Shown in pieces: positions 10,801-20,959 of a stretch of 64,000 bases of DNA; positions within the stretch are counted from its first letter, which is position 1, and each line of letters starts with the position of its first letter. The stretch is from Mimachlamys varia (Eukaryota > Mollusca > Bivalvia > Pectinida > Pectinidae). Location: assembly GCA_947623455.1 (NCBI GenBank), contig OX392535.1, positions 35,426,688 to 35,490,687 of the forward strand, given 5' to 3'. The notes under the pieces were generated by a model. That model searched no databases and had not been told where the DNA came from. It saw only the letters and a program-made list of their open reading frames with translations. The translations under genes were made by a program, and so were the position numbers.

Positions 10801-12289
10801 ACTGTATACTCCAGGAGTGGCATTAATGGGTGTGGTGAATATTGTGACACTGTATACTCCAGGAGTGGCATTAATGGGTGTGGTGAATATTGTGACACTG
10901 TATACTCCAGGAGTGGCATTAATGGGTGTGGTGAATATTGTGACACTGTATACTCCAGGAGTGGCATTAATGGGTGTGGTGAATATTGTGACACTGTATA
11001 CTCCAGGAGTGGCATTAATGGGTGTGGTGAATTTCCCACTGTAATTATGTAATTTAATTAATCTTGATGGGATGGGACAAGATAGAACTGGGTAACACTA
11101 AACCCACTAAAACTAGTGACTTTTGCGTTGTTTATTGCTTAAATCTTCGAGTTGTGAGTGCGCTGATACATAATCGCCAAAATTCAGTGTGCCAAAATAA
11201 TTGGGTGTACAGTACATATTATGTGTATCCCCATATTACTGGTACAGTGGACTCCACTTAATATCACTCCTGTTAATATCACATTCTTCTTTATATCATT
11301 TTTTTCCCAAGCACCATTTATCTCTCTATATAATCTATGTAATTTTATTTGGTTAATATCATGTATTTTGAGGTGAATTCCTCTTACTATCATGTTTTTT
11401 TTAACCAATCACATAAAACATCCAGAAAACAATGCCATTTCCATTGATTTCAGATACAACTTGTACAAATTGTTACATAGAAAATAAAAAAATAACCCAA
11501 AAAAAGATTTTTAGTTGAAATAATGTTATCTATATATACTGAAACATCTTCATATGTACACTGAATATCTTACTTTTAGTTATGGAAATGCACTAGATTT
11601 GCACTAGATTTAGTGGAAATGCACTAGATTTAGTGGAAAAACATGTTTCTCTTAATATAACATTCCTGTTAATATCATGTTTTTGTCTGACAAATGCAAC
11701 ATGATATAAAGAGGAACGCACTGTACTGTTAAACAGATTTGTGTTTACATTGTAGATGGCAATTATGGATGTAATGGATCATAAGAATGTTGATAAAGAC
11801 GTGCCTTACTTCAAAGATGTTGTCAGGTATGTGTACAGTCCAAATATAATAAACAGTTTGTGCACTTTTGATATCTGGAGTATCAATAATTATTGTCCCT
11901 ATAACCTGAGGTTTGTCTGGCCCAGGTGACATTTTGACAGATGTCTGGTGTGAGGGCCTCAAACTAAACATCTATCTGTCAAAAATGTCTTAAGTATGTG
12001 TCAGGGCCATAGGGGGTAGGGATCATTCAGCTGAAACAGTTTGTACCTGAAAAATATTTAAATTTTGCAAATTACAGTAAATACGGTAATACAGATTTTT
12101 TTCCTATGAACTTAAGTGTCAAGACTTATAATGAAATGTCTGCCTTATTTTTTTTACAGCACAGCAGAAAACATCGCAGTGTTCATTTGGGAAAGTCTCT
12201 CCCAGCACCTGGAATCAGGACTTTTATATGAGGTTAAAGTTCATGAGACTGGAAAAAATGTCGCATTTTACAGAGGAGAATATTTATAA
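4879..12289 (+). CDS. PTS: 6-pyruvoyl-tetrahydropterin synthase
   Basis: Six exons join to 147 codons: 4879-4961, 6100-6179, 7001-7023, 10097-10153, 11756-11826 and 12160-12289 (stop TAA). All introns are GT-AG and phases match. The human enzyme has 145 residues, so the gene is full length. It converts 7,8-dihydroneopterin triphosphate to 6-pyruvoyl-tetrahydropterin, step two of tetrahydrobiopterin synthesis, in the cytosol as a zinc-dependent hexamer. Expected zinc ligands are present: H24 in FSACHRLH and H49, H51 in NGHGHNY. The catalytic C43 (GKCNNPNGH), D89-H90 (MDHKN) and E134 (HETGKN) are all in place. The unusual points are the very short 23-nt exon 3 and introns full of repeats, including a 48-bp minisatellite in intron 4. 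Confidence 0.96.
4962..6099 (+). other. PTS intron 1, no feature recognised
   Basis: The intron is AT-rich. The only repeat hint is 5570-5660 ('tctggcccatacacc', 'accagacatctg'), which shares blocks with 11895-11990 in intron 5 and may be a small palindromic repeat. Confidence 0.4.
6393..6805. repeat. MITE-like element with GCTGGGT ends in PTS intron 2
   Basis: The left end reads TAGAGCTGGGTACC and the right end reads CCACCCAGCACTA; they are imperfect reverse complements. Inside, 'taccacggtataccacagta' and 'taccatggtattccggaata' are opposed. No matching target duplication is clear. Superfamily is uncertain, possibly hAT-like. Confidence 0.5.
7048..7270. repeat. Decayed pogo/Tigger-type MITE relic in PTS intron 3
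   Basis: It starts 'cagttgaacctcatattttcc' and ends near 'aatattatgaggtttgattgt', which is roughly complementary to the start. Similar wording occurs near 1061 and 53135. The ends are too decayed to place exactly. Confidence 0.35.
7705..8255 (+). repeat. Dispersed tandem-core repeat with TTTTTAGCTCA start
   Basis: It begins TTTTTAGCTCAACTGTCC and contains three diverged units marked by 'ggtcagaaacatcctttag' and 'agtactgaat'. It ends with a degraded hairpin 'caggccccttgagcctcgtg'. It shares this start and end plan with 14752-15973 and with the block ending at 28775. The short open frames inside are not genes. Confidence 0.6.
8480..9037. repeat. Palindromic hairpin (8480-8640) joined to a MITE with TTTCTCTCATATC ends (8635-9037)
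   Basis: Bases 8480-8550 and 8562-8636 form an imperfect palindrome around 'cccgaggcttgcctaggg'. The next element starts TTTTCTCTCATATC at 8635 and ends GATATGAGAGAAA at 9024-9036, and contains two TGACGTCAC words. The 39962-40411 element has a similar plan, so the two may be related. Confidence 0.5.
9575..9985 (+). repeat. Two tandem copies of a tRNA-like repeat
   Basis: Copy 1 at 9598-9672 has an A-box-like 'agcgctcagtccgtaga' and a perfect B box GGTTCGAACC. Copy 2 at 9886-9958 is more decayed (GGTTCGAGCC). Flanking text such as 'ccttacaagtgttagctgtag' is also repeated, so a unit of about 290 bp was duplicated. Neither copy can fold into a full tRNA by eye. They are tRNA-derived repeats, not functional tRNA genes. 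A C-rich tract lies between them at 9720-9765. Confidence 0.5.
10600..11036 (+). repeat. 48-bp minisatellite, about 9 units, in PTS intron 4
   Basis: The unit runs from 'attgtgacactgtata' to 'gggtgtggtgaat' and is 48 bp. Because 48 is a multiple of three the array is open on both strands: plus-strand translation repeats [16 protein letters not shown] and minus-strand translation repeats a different 16-mer. The last seven units are nearly identical, and the first and third share a variant (aatccaaga for actccagga). It lies wholly between PTS exons 4 and 5, so it is not coding. Confidence 0.95.
11245..11723. mobile_element. pogo/Tigger-like MITE with TA target duplication in PTS intron 4
   Basis: Left end CAGTGGACTCCACTTAATATC and right end 'tgatataaagaggaacgcactg' are imperfect inverted repeats. 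TA stands at 11243-11244 and 11724-11725. A second inner pair ('cctgttaatatcac' near 11269 and 'cctgttaatatcatg' near 11667) repeats the subterminal sequence. There is no transposase. Confidence 0.65.
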
Positions 12290-14751
12290 CTACATACCTT
12301 AATAGTTCCAAGGGCAGATAATCTACATATATACATCAAAGAATCTTTCTGAAAGTATATTATAGATATAGGTATTATGGGTTATATGTATGAGATTTTA
12401 CCAGTTTGGAGTATTATTTCTGTATAATAATTTTTTTTGTATTCTTGTATTTTTTATTACAATTACGGTAATTGAATTTAGTGAAAGTTCAGTATTAAAT
12501 TTTTTGTTTTTCTTTATTATTTGATGTTAATTTAGAAGCATCTTATTAAGAATCTCATTGTCATCTTTGTTTGTATTAAAGTTTATTGTTAACATTCCAT
12601 TTTGTATATTCTGAAATGCTTTGATGTCATGGTCATGTAATGTACTTACCATACTTAAGGACTTTGTAAGAATGGCAATACAAGACAGATGTTTTATGTA
12701 AAATCTACATTGGTAAACCTTTTTATCATAGTACTGTCTTAAGAAATAATTTTTCTTTTTTGTTGTTTGCTGATGTGTAAACTGATTTTTCTATACAGAT
12801 ATTTTAAATGATGTGCGTCAGCGCGTTATGTTGAAATATCTGTTTAAAAAAATCAATTTACACACCAGTAAACAACAAAACAGACAAATTATTTCTTATA
12901 TTTACATTTTGACACTTTAAAATTGATTTGCGCAACTTAGAAAAGAAATAACCGTCATGTATTGAACGTTATACGCAATGACAGAACTTTAGCCGACAAC
13001 AGATGAAATACCAAAACAGCTGATTCCAATTTTGCGGGAAAGGTTGTCAAATTCAAGATAAAAACAGAATATTGTCCGCAATTTCAGTGTTTGTTATCGT
13101 AAGAAATTGAAGATGTTTTATTTTTCATTATTATATTGCTTTCATTTGGTTATTAAAATTTAAAAAAATCAAGTTCATCCAAAGTTTGAATTAAAGGTAA
13201 CAAATTAACAAAGCGCATTTACACTAATAGCGCAAGTGTGATAGTTGTCCGGAAATGTAAATATATCAAAATAATTCAACATGTCCGTAAGCAAAAGTCA
13301 TTACTACTGTAGCAGCCAGACCGCGTTTTGATCTCGGGACCTTTCGAACTCTAGACAGACACTCAACCAATTGACAATTATTATTTATATTATTTTATCC
13401 AGAACCAAAGGGTGATATTTTGCCATAATTTCATTAACATGACCATATCTTACTTGAGGAAAAGCTACATTTATAGTTTCATTTTACCCAGAATCCATGT
13501 TCCAATATGGCCCTGGTCCATCAGTCTCTGATTGGTATATATGTCTGTAAATGGTTTTAAGTTTTGTTCTAATCTAGTGATACAATTATGTTCCCAGTTT
13601 GTGGTAAATGATGTACCGGTACATAAGGACATTTTATCCAGATCCCATTAAAGGCCCAATATACGTAACTTCAGGGAAATTTTCGTGATCCTGAAAAATT
13701 CTGAAAAAAATGCAGTTGATAACCATGCAAAAATAAACCTAAAACGAAGTAAACCTGGGCAGTACCTAACAAGATGAATAAGTTCATCAAGATTTCGTTC
13801 AGGTGAATAGGACATACTAATTACTAAATACTATTAGATCTTGGTTAATGCCAGTAATGGTAATGAAAGGGCACAATTACTAGAAATATATATATATAGC
13901 ATGACATAATCGTCTGTTCAGAACAACTTTGTATGGCTATTTCTAATTAAGTCATTGGTATTCGTTTTGATCGTTTATTGTACTTGCTGGATCCAAGTTA
14001 AATAAGTCAAGTTACAAGGACCCGAAAATCCAATATTTACACTTACAGTTTATTTATTAAACTTATGTATGCACGTATAATAGGTGTAAATCTCTATCCA
14101 ACATGAGAGAGAAAGTGCTTGATTCCAGCTCCTAAAATCTTTTACTTGATTCAGACCCTGTTGTTATCATCATCACACTCAGTCTGCAGTAACTATAGGA
14201 GATCGTTTGATCACTGGATGTAAAATTTTATCACTTTCATTTTCGGATCACTGGATGTAAAATTTGATTTTATGAGTTTGGAAGAGCAAAAGTAAAAAAA
14301 ATTGTCAAAATAATTCAAAGGGAGTCGTCTTTATAGTGAGGTGGTTTGACTACTTTGCATAATAGTTTGTGAAATGAGCCAACAGATCTTAATTTTGTGA
14401 ATTATGATAGCTACTAGCTTTGAATACTTTATTAATTTTGTGGTTTTATTAATTTTGTACTTATTTATAAATGCCGGTATATGTTGATCTGCTGACAGGC
14501 TGCATCAAAGTGGGGACCAACTATTGACCAAATCTTTATAAATTTCAGTATTGTTTAACTGTTTAAAAGTTGTGTTTTATTTTTTTTCAAAGTTTATCCA
14601 TTAACGCAGGATCTGTGTTTTTGTAAATGTATATAATTTATTTGGTATAACATATTATGATCTAGACTGTTGTTAGTAAATCAAGGTTGATGTTTTAGAT
14701 AGAAATAAAATTACATTAAATATGTTTATTTGTCGTTTGTACTGTTTGTAG
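12290..14751. other. PTS 3' flank; small palindrome and a tRNA-like relic
   Basis: Candidate PTS poly(A) signals are 'attaaagtttattg' near 12577 and a clean AATAAA near 14705. Bases 12737-12900 form a foldback ('aagaaataatttttctt' against 'acaaattatttctta', with 'tttctatacagatatttt' against 'gaaatatctgttt'). Bases 13308-13372 on the minus strand resemble a decayed tRNA head ('ggttgagtgtctgtctagag'). Nothing else was recognised. Confidence 0.45.
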
Positions 14752-15973
14752 TTTTATAGCCCACTGAAGGGCCTAGTGAGCTTATGCTATGCTGTGCAGT
14801 GTCCGTCTTCCAGCGTTTGTCTATTATGTATCGGTCAATTTTTTCTTTAAACAATTTAATATGAAATACCAAAATGCCTAGTGACATGATATTTGGTTGG
14901 TAGCTTCCTTGGAAGGAGCTGAAAAAAGTTTGCAAAAGATGACTTTTACCTAAATCTTTAGGTATACATGTATAACAGGAATGAATTTGTCAAAACCTTC
15001 TAACAACTTCTTCCGAAAGACCAAAGACAATGATCTTCAGCTGGTTAAATGACCTTGATATATTTTCAAGATCACAGTGGTCAAACATATAAAAAGCTTC
15101 AAACGCAGTTGCTTGAGTTTCTGTCAGTATATAAAAAAATGTTTATATATATGGAGCCGGGCCCATTACAAAATGTCCATTACATTACTGTAATGGTAGG
15201 CTCATTTTACAAATATATTTATTATTTACTGACAGAAATTCAAGCAACTGAATGCTTCAAATAACTTCTAAAACTCCAAATTGCTTAAGATATATCTGAA
15301 AGGTCCAGGGAACTAATATTTAGCCTGTAGCATGCTTGAATGAAGTGCTATCAAGTTTGTTCAAATGAATGGCCTTGACCCACTTTCAAGGTCACAGGGG
15401 TTAAATATATTAATTTTTTCAAACAACTTCTTCTCAATAACTGAAAGGCCCAGGGAGTTAATATTTGGCCTATAGCATGCTGGGATGAAGGGCTACTAAG
15501 CTTGTTCAAATAAATGACCTTGATCCACTTTCAAGGTCACAGGGATCAAATGTGTTAAAATTCTTCAAAAAACTTTTTATCAATAACCTAAAGGCCCAGT
15601 GAACTGATAATTGGCCTTCAAGCAAATCTTCAAGCAACTTTTTCTCAATAATCGAAAGGCCTAGGGTACTAATATTTGGCCAGTAGCATGCTTGGATAAA
15701 GGGCTACCACGTCTGTTCAAATGATTGACCTTGATCTTCTTTCAAGGTCACAGGGGTCTAACACATCTTCTCAGTAACTATTAAGGTCCCGGGATACTGC
15801 TTAAATATTCATAGTTTTATGCCGAGATGAAGGAATACCAAGTTTGTTCATTAACCCCTCCTACAAGGTTCCATAGGTCAAATACGGTAATATCTTTAAA
15901 CTACTTTGCAATTACCAACAAAAAATCATATAGATTGTCAGACGACTGTGAAGGCCCATGGGCCTCTTGTTGT
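14752..15973 (+). repeat. Dispersed tandem-core repeat ending in GGCCCATGGGCC hairpin
   Basis: It begins 'ttttatagcccactgaagggcc' and holds about five diverged units marked by 'gaccttgatccactttcaag', 'gtcacaggg' and 'taatatttggcc'. It ends AAGGCCCATGGGCCTCTTGTT at 15952-15972. The unit sequence differs from that of the 29026-30371 family, but the start and the 3' hairpin plan are shared. Confidence 0.65.
15106..15250. mobile_element. 145-bp MITE, family C, with perfect terminal inverted repeats
   Basis: CAGTTGCTTGAGTTTCTG begins the element and CAGAAATTCAAGCAACTG ends it. The middle includes 'ccattacattactgtaatgg'. It is an internally deleted relative of the 300-bp copies at 45106 and 45723. 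It is inserted within the repeat block 14752-15973. Confidence 0.75.
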
Positions 15974-16401
15974 AATTGTGAAGAAGTTGTTTGAAGATTT
16001 TCACAAATTTTGACCTCAGGTCTGACCTCGAAAGTCAAGTCAAACTTGGTAGCACTTTATTCCAGCATGCTGCGTGTTATAAATCAGTACCCTGGGTATT
16101 TATTTTTATCCAGAAGAAGTTGTTTGAACATTTAAAACAGATATCTGACTCTTGTTAACTTGATAGAGTGAGTCAAGGTCATTCATTTGAACAAATATGT
16201 ACATTGTAGCTCTTGAATTTCAGCATGCTACAGGACCAATATGAGTATCCTCAGCATTTTGGCTATTTAGAAGAACGAAGACCCATTTTGATGGACCTTG
16301 AAATACTCGCCACCTGTTGACAAAAAAATGAAAATGAAAAACCGCTAATTGATTATTCCTTAAACAAGTTATGAAGGTCAAAATATATATTTATTATTTA
16401 A
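15974..16401. other. Repeat-derived flank, no gene
   Basis: Bases about 15974-16260 read like the preceding repeat units in reverse ('ggtagcactttattccagcatgctg', 'agaagttgtttga'). No gene or RNA was seen. Confidence 0.4.
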
Positions 16402-16501
16402 TGTAATGTCCAGTTAGGTATATGAGGGGGAAATACTGCCTAACTGGCAAGCTAGCTTTTTCAGTCATGCGGTATAACCCGGGGACCCGTTCATGCTAGT
16501 T

Positions 16502-18493
16502 CTTCTTCTTCTTTTAGGGTACACCCTCCATCAAAAATGATGTTTACGGGTAATGGGTTGTTTGTGCTGGACGCTATTAAAAGGAAGTGAGGAAATTGTT
16601 ATTTACAGTGAGGGGTGGGTGGGTGTTTTTTTCAATTTTTGAGCTATAAGATAAAAGAACTTTGTGGGTTTAGGGTGTTGGTGTGTGTTTGAGATCGACA
16701 AGGGCTGCGTTGTATATATGTGCCTTGAAGATCTCTAGTGTAGGGCATTGTACTGCTTTTATATTTTGTGAGTTTATTTTAAGGTTACGTTTAAGGAAGC
16801 CTAGTGATCTGTTCGCGTTTGCGGTGATGTTGTTGATGTGTGTGTCCCATTTGAGATTTTTTTGTAGTGTAAGTCCTAGGTATTTGGTGGCGTCGACTTG
16901 TTGCAGTGTGTGGTTATGCAGTTTGTAGTTATATATTGTTTTGGTGCGTTTGTTTGTAGTGGATATGATGTTACATTTGTTTGGGTGAAATGTCATGAGC
17001 CAGTCCTTTTCCCACTGTCCTGCTGCGTCTATGTCTTGTTGTAGTTTGTGTGCGTCGTCTTTGTTGTGGATTGTTTTATAGATTATGCTGTCGTCAGCGA
17101 AGAGTCTGAGGGTGCTGTGTTTTATGTAGTCTGGTAGGTCGTTGATGTAATGAGAAAAAGTATTGGGCCCAAACAGGTTCCTTGAGGTACTCCTGATGTT
17201 ACTTGAATTTTGTTTGATTGTTTCCCTTCAAGTACTACTGTTTGGGTGCGGTGTGTGAGGAAGTCTGTAATCCATGTGTGTGTGTTCCCTGTTATCCCAT
17301 AGTGTTTGAGTTTGTATTGAAGGCGTTTGTGTGGGACTTTGTCAAATGCTTTGGCAAAGTCCATTATCACTATGTCTGTCTGTTTATTTGTATTGTGGTT
17401 GTGTGTTAGGTCGTGGATGAATGTGGCGAGTTGTGTTTCGCATGATCTAGAGGAGCGGAAGCCATGTTGGAGGTTGTAAAGTATGTTGTTGTCTTCTAGG
17501 TGTTTCATTGTGGCGCTTGTGATGATGTGTTCCATGATTTTGCATGTGATGCAGGTGAGTGAGATTGGGCGGTAGTTTGTGGGGTTGTGTTTGTCTCCTT
17601 TCTTGTAAATGGGGTTTACGTTGGCATGTTTCCAATCGTGTGGTAGTGTCCCTGTGCGGAGTGATGTGTTGAATATTTTTGTGAGTAGGGTGCTATGGTG
17701 TCTTTGAGTTCTTTTAGGATTCTTCCGTGTATTTGGTCAGGTCCTGTTGCTTTGTGTGGGTTTATGTTTCCGAGTAATTTTGCGATTCCATTGGATGTAA
17801 TGTGAATTTGTGGCATATTTGGGTGTGGTGATGGTCCTTTGTCGGGTATGTCGTTGTTCTGTTCCGTTGTGAAGGCAGCTTGGAATTCTTGGTTGAGGAT
17901 GTTTGCTTTTAAAGTTGGGTCTGTGATGAGGTGTCCATCTTTACGAAGGGATGAGATGTCTGTGTTTTCTTTTCTTGTGGTTTTGATGTATGAGAATAGT
18001 TTTTTGGGATTGTATTTTCTGTTAGAGTGCGTGGAGTCTGGTTCATTTATGGGTATGTCTTTGATCATTTTTTCTATGTAGTTTAGGTATGCGTTGCGTG
18101 ATTGTTTCTGTACTTCAGCTTTTTTTGCTTTGTATTTTTGAGTGAGTTGATGGTTAGTGCGACTTTTGGAGTGTAGGCGTTTGGATTGTTTTATGAGGCA
18201 AAGGAGGGAATGTGTCATCCATGGGAGTCGATGTTTATAGGTCAGGAGTTTTTGGGGTATGTTTTTGTTTACAGATTCAATGAGTGTTAATTTGAACGTG
18301 TTCCACATGTTGTTTGCTGTTTTGTCGGTCAGTTCGTCGAGTGTACTGTCTAGTTTGGTGAGGTCTTCTTTTATATTGTCCCAATTGGCTTTGTGATAGG
18401 TGTATACGTGTCGTGGTTGTTTGCGTGCTCTTTTCAGTCTTACATCTATTTCTGTGAAAACTATGTCGTGGTCTGCTTTACCAATGGAAGGCG
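16502..18493 (-). pseudogene. 5'-truncated non-LTR retrotransposon (jockey-superfamily-like) ORF2 remnant
   Basis: Read on the minus strand, the element begins at 18493 inside the endonuclease (…KADHDIVF, the last D-H motif) and ends near 16502 in an AAG-rich tail. The linker and reverse transcriptase follow: KATGPDQI, FAKAFDKVPHKRL, SGVPQGTCLGPILF, then LRLFADDSIIY near 17090-17110 and NRSLGFLKRNL. One-base frameshifts near 17690 and 17145 break the frame. The apparent start codon at 18611 lies in host LTR sequence, not in the LINE. It is inserted in the 5S-like part of LTR1, between 'catgctagtt' and 'agcaacgg', with loss of one base and no target duplication. The clade is not certain. Confidence 0.85.
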
Positions 18494-18740
18494 AGCAACG
18501 GTGAGCGTGGTCAGTAGTTGGATGGGTGACCGCCTGCACGTTACATTGGGTGGCAGCGGTGGGATCATGTAAGGCTAGTTCCCGGTGGTTTGGGAAGGTG
18601 CATTGATACACAGAGAAGAACCTACGGATTCCCAGGCCAACTTTAGTCTCGGGACGAGACTCCTCGGAGGGGGAATAATGTAATGTCCAGCTAGGTATAT
18701 GAGGGGGAAATACTGCCTAAGTGGCAAGCTAGCTTTTTCA

Positions 18741-18823
18741 GTCATGCGGTATAACCCGGGGACCCGTTCATGCTAGTTAAGCAACGGTGAGCGTGGTCAG
18801 TAGTTGGATGGGTGACCGCCTGC
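18741..18823 (+). other. 5S-rRNA-like segment (5' two thirds, with internal promoter boxes) in LTR2
   Basis: The segment starts GTCATGCGGTATAACC, matching the 5' start of metazoan 5S rRNA (GTCTACGGCCATACC). It contains AGTTAAGCAACG (box A region) and AGTAGTTGGATGGGTGACCG followed by CCT (box C region), close to the 5S consensus. The last 35 or so bases of a 5S gene are missing. The same sequence in LTR1 is split by the LINE; its 3' half is at 18494-18545. Confidence 0.85.
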
Positions 18824-18831
18824 ACGTTACA

Positions 18832-20148
18832 TTATGTACATTTAAAGTTAAGCTGAACAAATGACTATCATATAATCGAGATATATGTAAAGAAATAATG
18901 TTTGTTAGTGAAAATTGAATGAGTCTGTGTATGAAAGTGAAAAATTGATGTACAAATGTAATATGCTGTTTGAAAAATCTTTGAAAAAAAAATATTGAAA
19001 ATACGTCCCCGACATAATTTTATCCCAAAATACAACCTGATTCATTTGTTTTTAACAGTGCATATTAAAATAAAATGCACATTAAAAAAACAATGACTAT
19101 TATACAATAAGAGGTTCTTAATGCACGATGCAAATTTGAAAAAGACTTTTTCTGTACCACCAATACTTTATTTGGAATCGAATAGGGTTTTTTCTTCTAT
19201 TTTCCGGAATTTGAAATAGTTTTTCATTCGAATATTAGTAAATCATTGTAAACTTCCGGTTGGACATTGCACAAGGAAGCACAATGCTTTCACAGCAGAA
19301 TTTTCTAAGTTTTCAAAAATATGGATGGCGTCATCGACTTTTTAGGATTTAAAAAAAAAATAAAAGCAGAATTCCATGCCGAAAAATATTTTTGACTGGA
19401 TGACACAAGCCTGGCAGGACTTACAATCGTAGATCAGCTGTGAACGGTAGGTAGGGCCTACATGTAGCTGGTGTCAAACGTTTCTTGTCGTGTTAAACTT
19501 AGTGCGATGGGTTCTGACTCTCGGATCAGCTAAGCAATGGGACGGCTAGCGGCTCGTTGTTAAACCAAGGACTTAGTTAAACCAATACTATTTAATGGAT
19601 TTTAATTGTTGCATTAGACCAAAGGAAACTCGGGCTTAAAGTTAATGTGTTATGAATGACATATTGCATTTCATACAATGCAGATTTTAATTGATGACTA
19701 GGTTATTGAATATGAATGTGACAAAATTTATAGTTTTGAAATGAAAAAAAGAAGGTTGTTTGAGAAAAATAACTACATAACATTAATATATACATTTATA
19801 TATTAAAATGATAAATATTAACTTATGATAAGGCCAGCTTCTAAGTACTACACAGGTGATGTACAGGTAAGAATCACAGGTAGATGGACTGCCCATTTAC
19901 CTGTAGGGGTATTTGGCCTATTTGGGTTCAGGGTGTAAAGGTTAGTTTACACTCAACTGTAAATACTAAATGGGTATTAAACAAGGCATCGCAGACAATG
20001 CTATTACTCTCACGCTTTTACATTAAAAGTACAAAATGAAAAGGAAATTGTTGAGTGAGTATATAAGATATGTTTTTTTATTAACGGTATATATATGTGT
20101 CAAGGATCAATGTTACTTTAATGATGTCACGGAAATTCTATTCATATA
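18832..20148. other. Upstream region of the AMZ gene; possible non-coding first exon, otherwise nothing recognised
   Basis: A 5' UTR exon of AMZ must end somewhere upstream of the acceptor at 21579. One candidate donor is 'gctgtgaacg|gtaggtagg' near 19449, but this is only a consensus match. No open frame or repeat of note was seen. Confidence 0.3.
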
Positions 20149-20156
20149 GTAACAGC

Positions 20157-20946
20157 CACAGGGACCTGAGAATTTGTTACAGCTAGTTTTGGACCTAAAA
20201 TAGGGTGTTTAGATTAATTTTACACATTTGGGGGGTTAAGATCAATTTTCGATAAAAATGCCCCCTCAATGGCACAAAAGCTAAAGGGTGGAAACTTTCC
20301 AGATCGAAAAATCGACCCCACCTACCTTTCTTGCATAAAAAATCACATTTCTAGTTGAGGTACAAAAAAACGCTTGGTACCGTTGGAAAGATGGATAATT
20401 TTTCGACACCTTGCCGGCGGCACTTCGTTACATATTTATTAGGTTGACGTCACCCCGCGTGCTGGTCTTTTGCTGTCAATGGATGGCTAAATTTAAAGGA
20501 AGACTGCCATCCAATGACAGCGTAAGGCCTCCGCGTGCAGTGACGTCAACCTAATGAATATATAGCGAATTGGCTGGCAAGGTGTCGAAAACTTTGAGAC
20601 ACAGAAATTTTGCATGTTTTTGGAGGAAATGGAGATTATTTCTGCGGACGGAGGATACTTTTGACTTGCATTTTGGAGGTTTATAAAATAAAAAAGTATC
20701 CATCTTTCCAACGGTACCAAGCGTTTTTCCGTACCACAACTAGAAATGTGATTTTTGATGCAAGAAAGGTAGGTGGGATCGATTTTTCGATCTGGAAAGC
20801 TTTCCACCCTTTAGCTTTTATGACCATTGACGGGGCATTTTTATCGAAAATTGATCTAAACCCCCCCAAATGTGTAAAATTACTCTAAACACCCTATTTT
20901 AGGTCCAAAACTATAGCTAGCTGTAACAAATTCTCAGGTCCCTGTG
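20157..20946. mobile_element. 790-bp foldback element (hAT-like MITE) with 8-bp target duplication
   Basis: The element is a near-complete palindrome centred near 20495-20550. It starts CACAGGGACCTGAGAATTTG and ends with the reverse complement. GTAACAGC stands at 20149-20156 and again at 20947-20954, an 8-bp duplication typical of hAT transposition. Arms match almost throughout, with small differences such as 'gacccc' against 'gatccc'. Open frames on both strands are mirror images of the palindrome. It lies in the 5' intron of AMZ. Confidence 0.9.
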
Positions 20947-20959
20947 GTAACAGCAACCT

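Larger units (their letters stand above)
16402..18831 (+). mobile_element. Miniature LTR retrotransposon (TRIM) with a 5S-rRNA-like sequence in each LTR, split by a LINE
   Basis: Two direct repeats of about 153 bp begin TGTAATGTCCAG and end CACGTTACA, so TGTAA/TTACA form the short inverted LTR ends. LTR1 is 16402-16501 plus 18494-18545; LTR2 is 18679-18831. LTR1 is followed after one base by TGGGTGGCAGCGGTGGGATC, a plausible tRNA primer site. A purine-rich tract, GGAGGGGGAATAA, ends directly before LTR2. The 133-bp interior has no coding capacity. Without the LINE the element is about 440 bp. The aligned LTR parts differ at only about two or three positions, suggesting a young insertion. No clean target duplication is visible (tttaa against ttatg). 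This is the plan of plant Cassandra TRIMs. The alternative is a tandem 5S-derived SINE, which would not explain the LTR ends and the purine tract. Confidence 0.75.

Noticed and set aside
10493..11044. 183-residue plus-strand and 146-residue minus-strand repeat proteins
   Set aside because: Both are products of the 48-bp minisatellite within a PTS intron.
18541..18611. N-terminal extension of the LINE frame starting at 18611
   Set aside because: These codons are host LTR sequence read in antisense; the LINE itself starts near 18493.
20493..20888. Open frames of 62-104 residues on both strands
   Set aside because: They mirror each other across the hAT-like palindrome and have no known motif.
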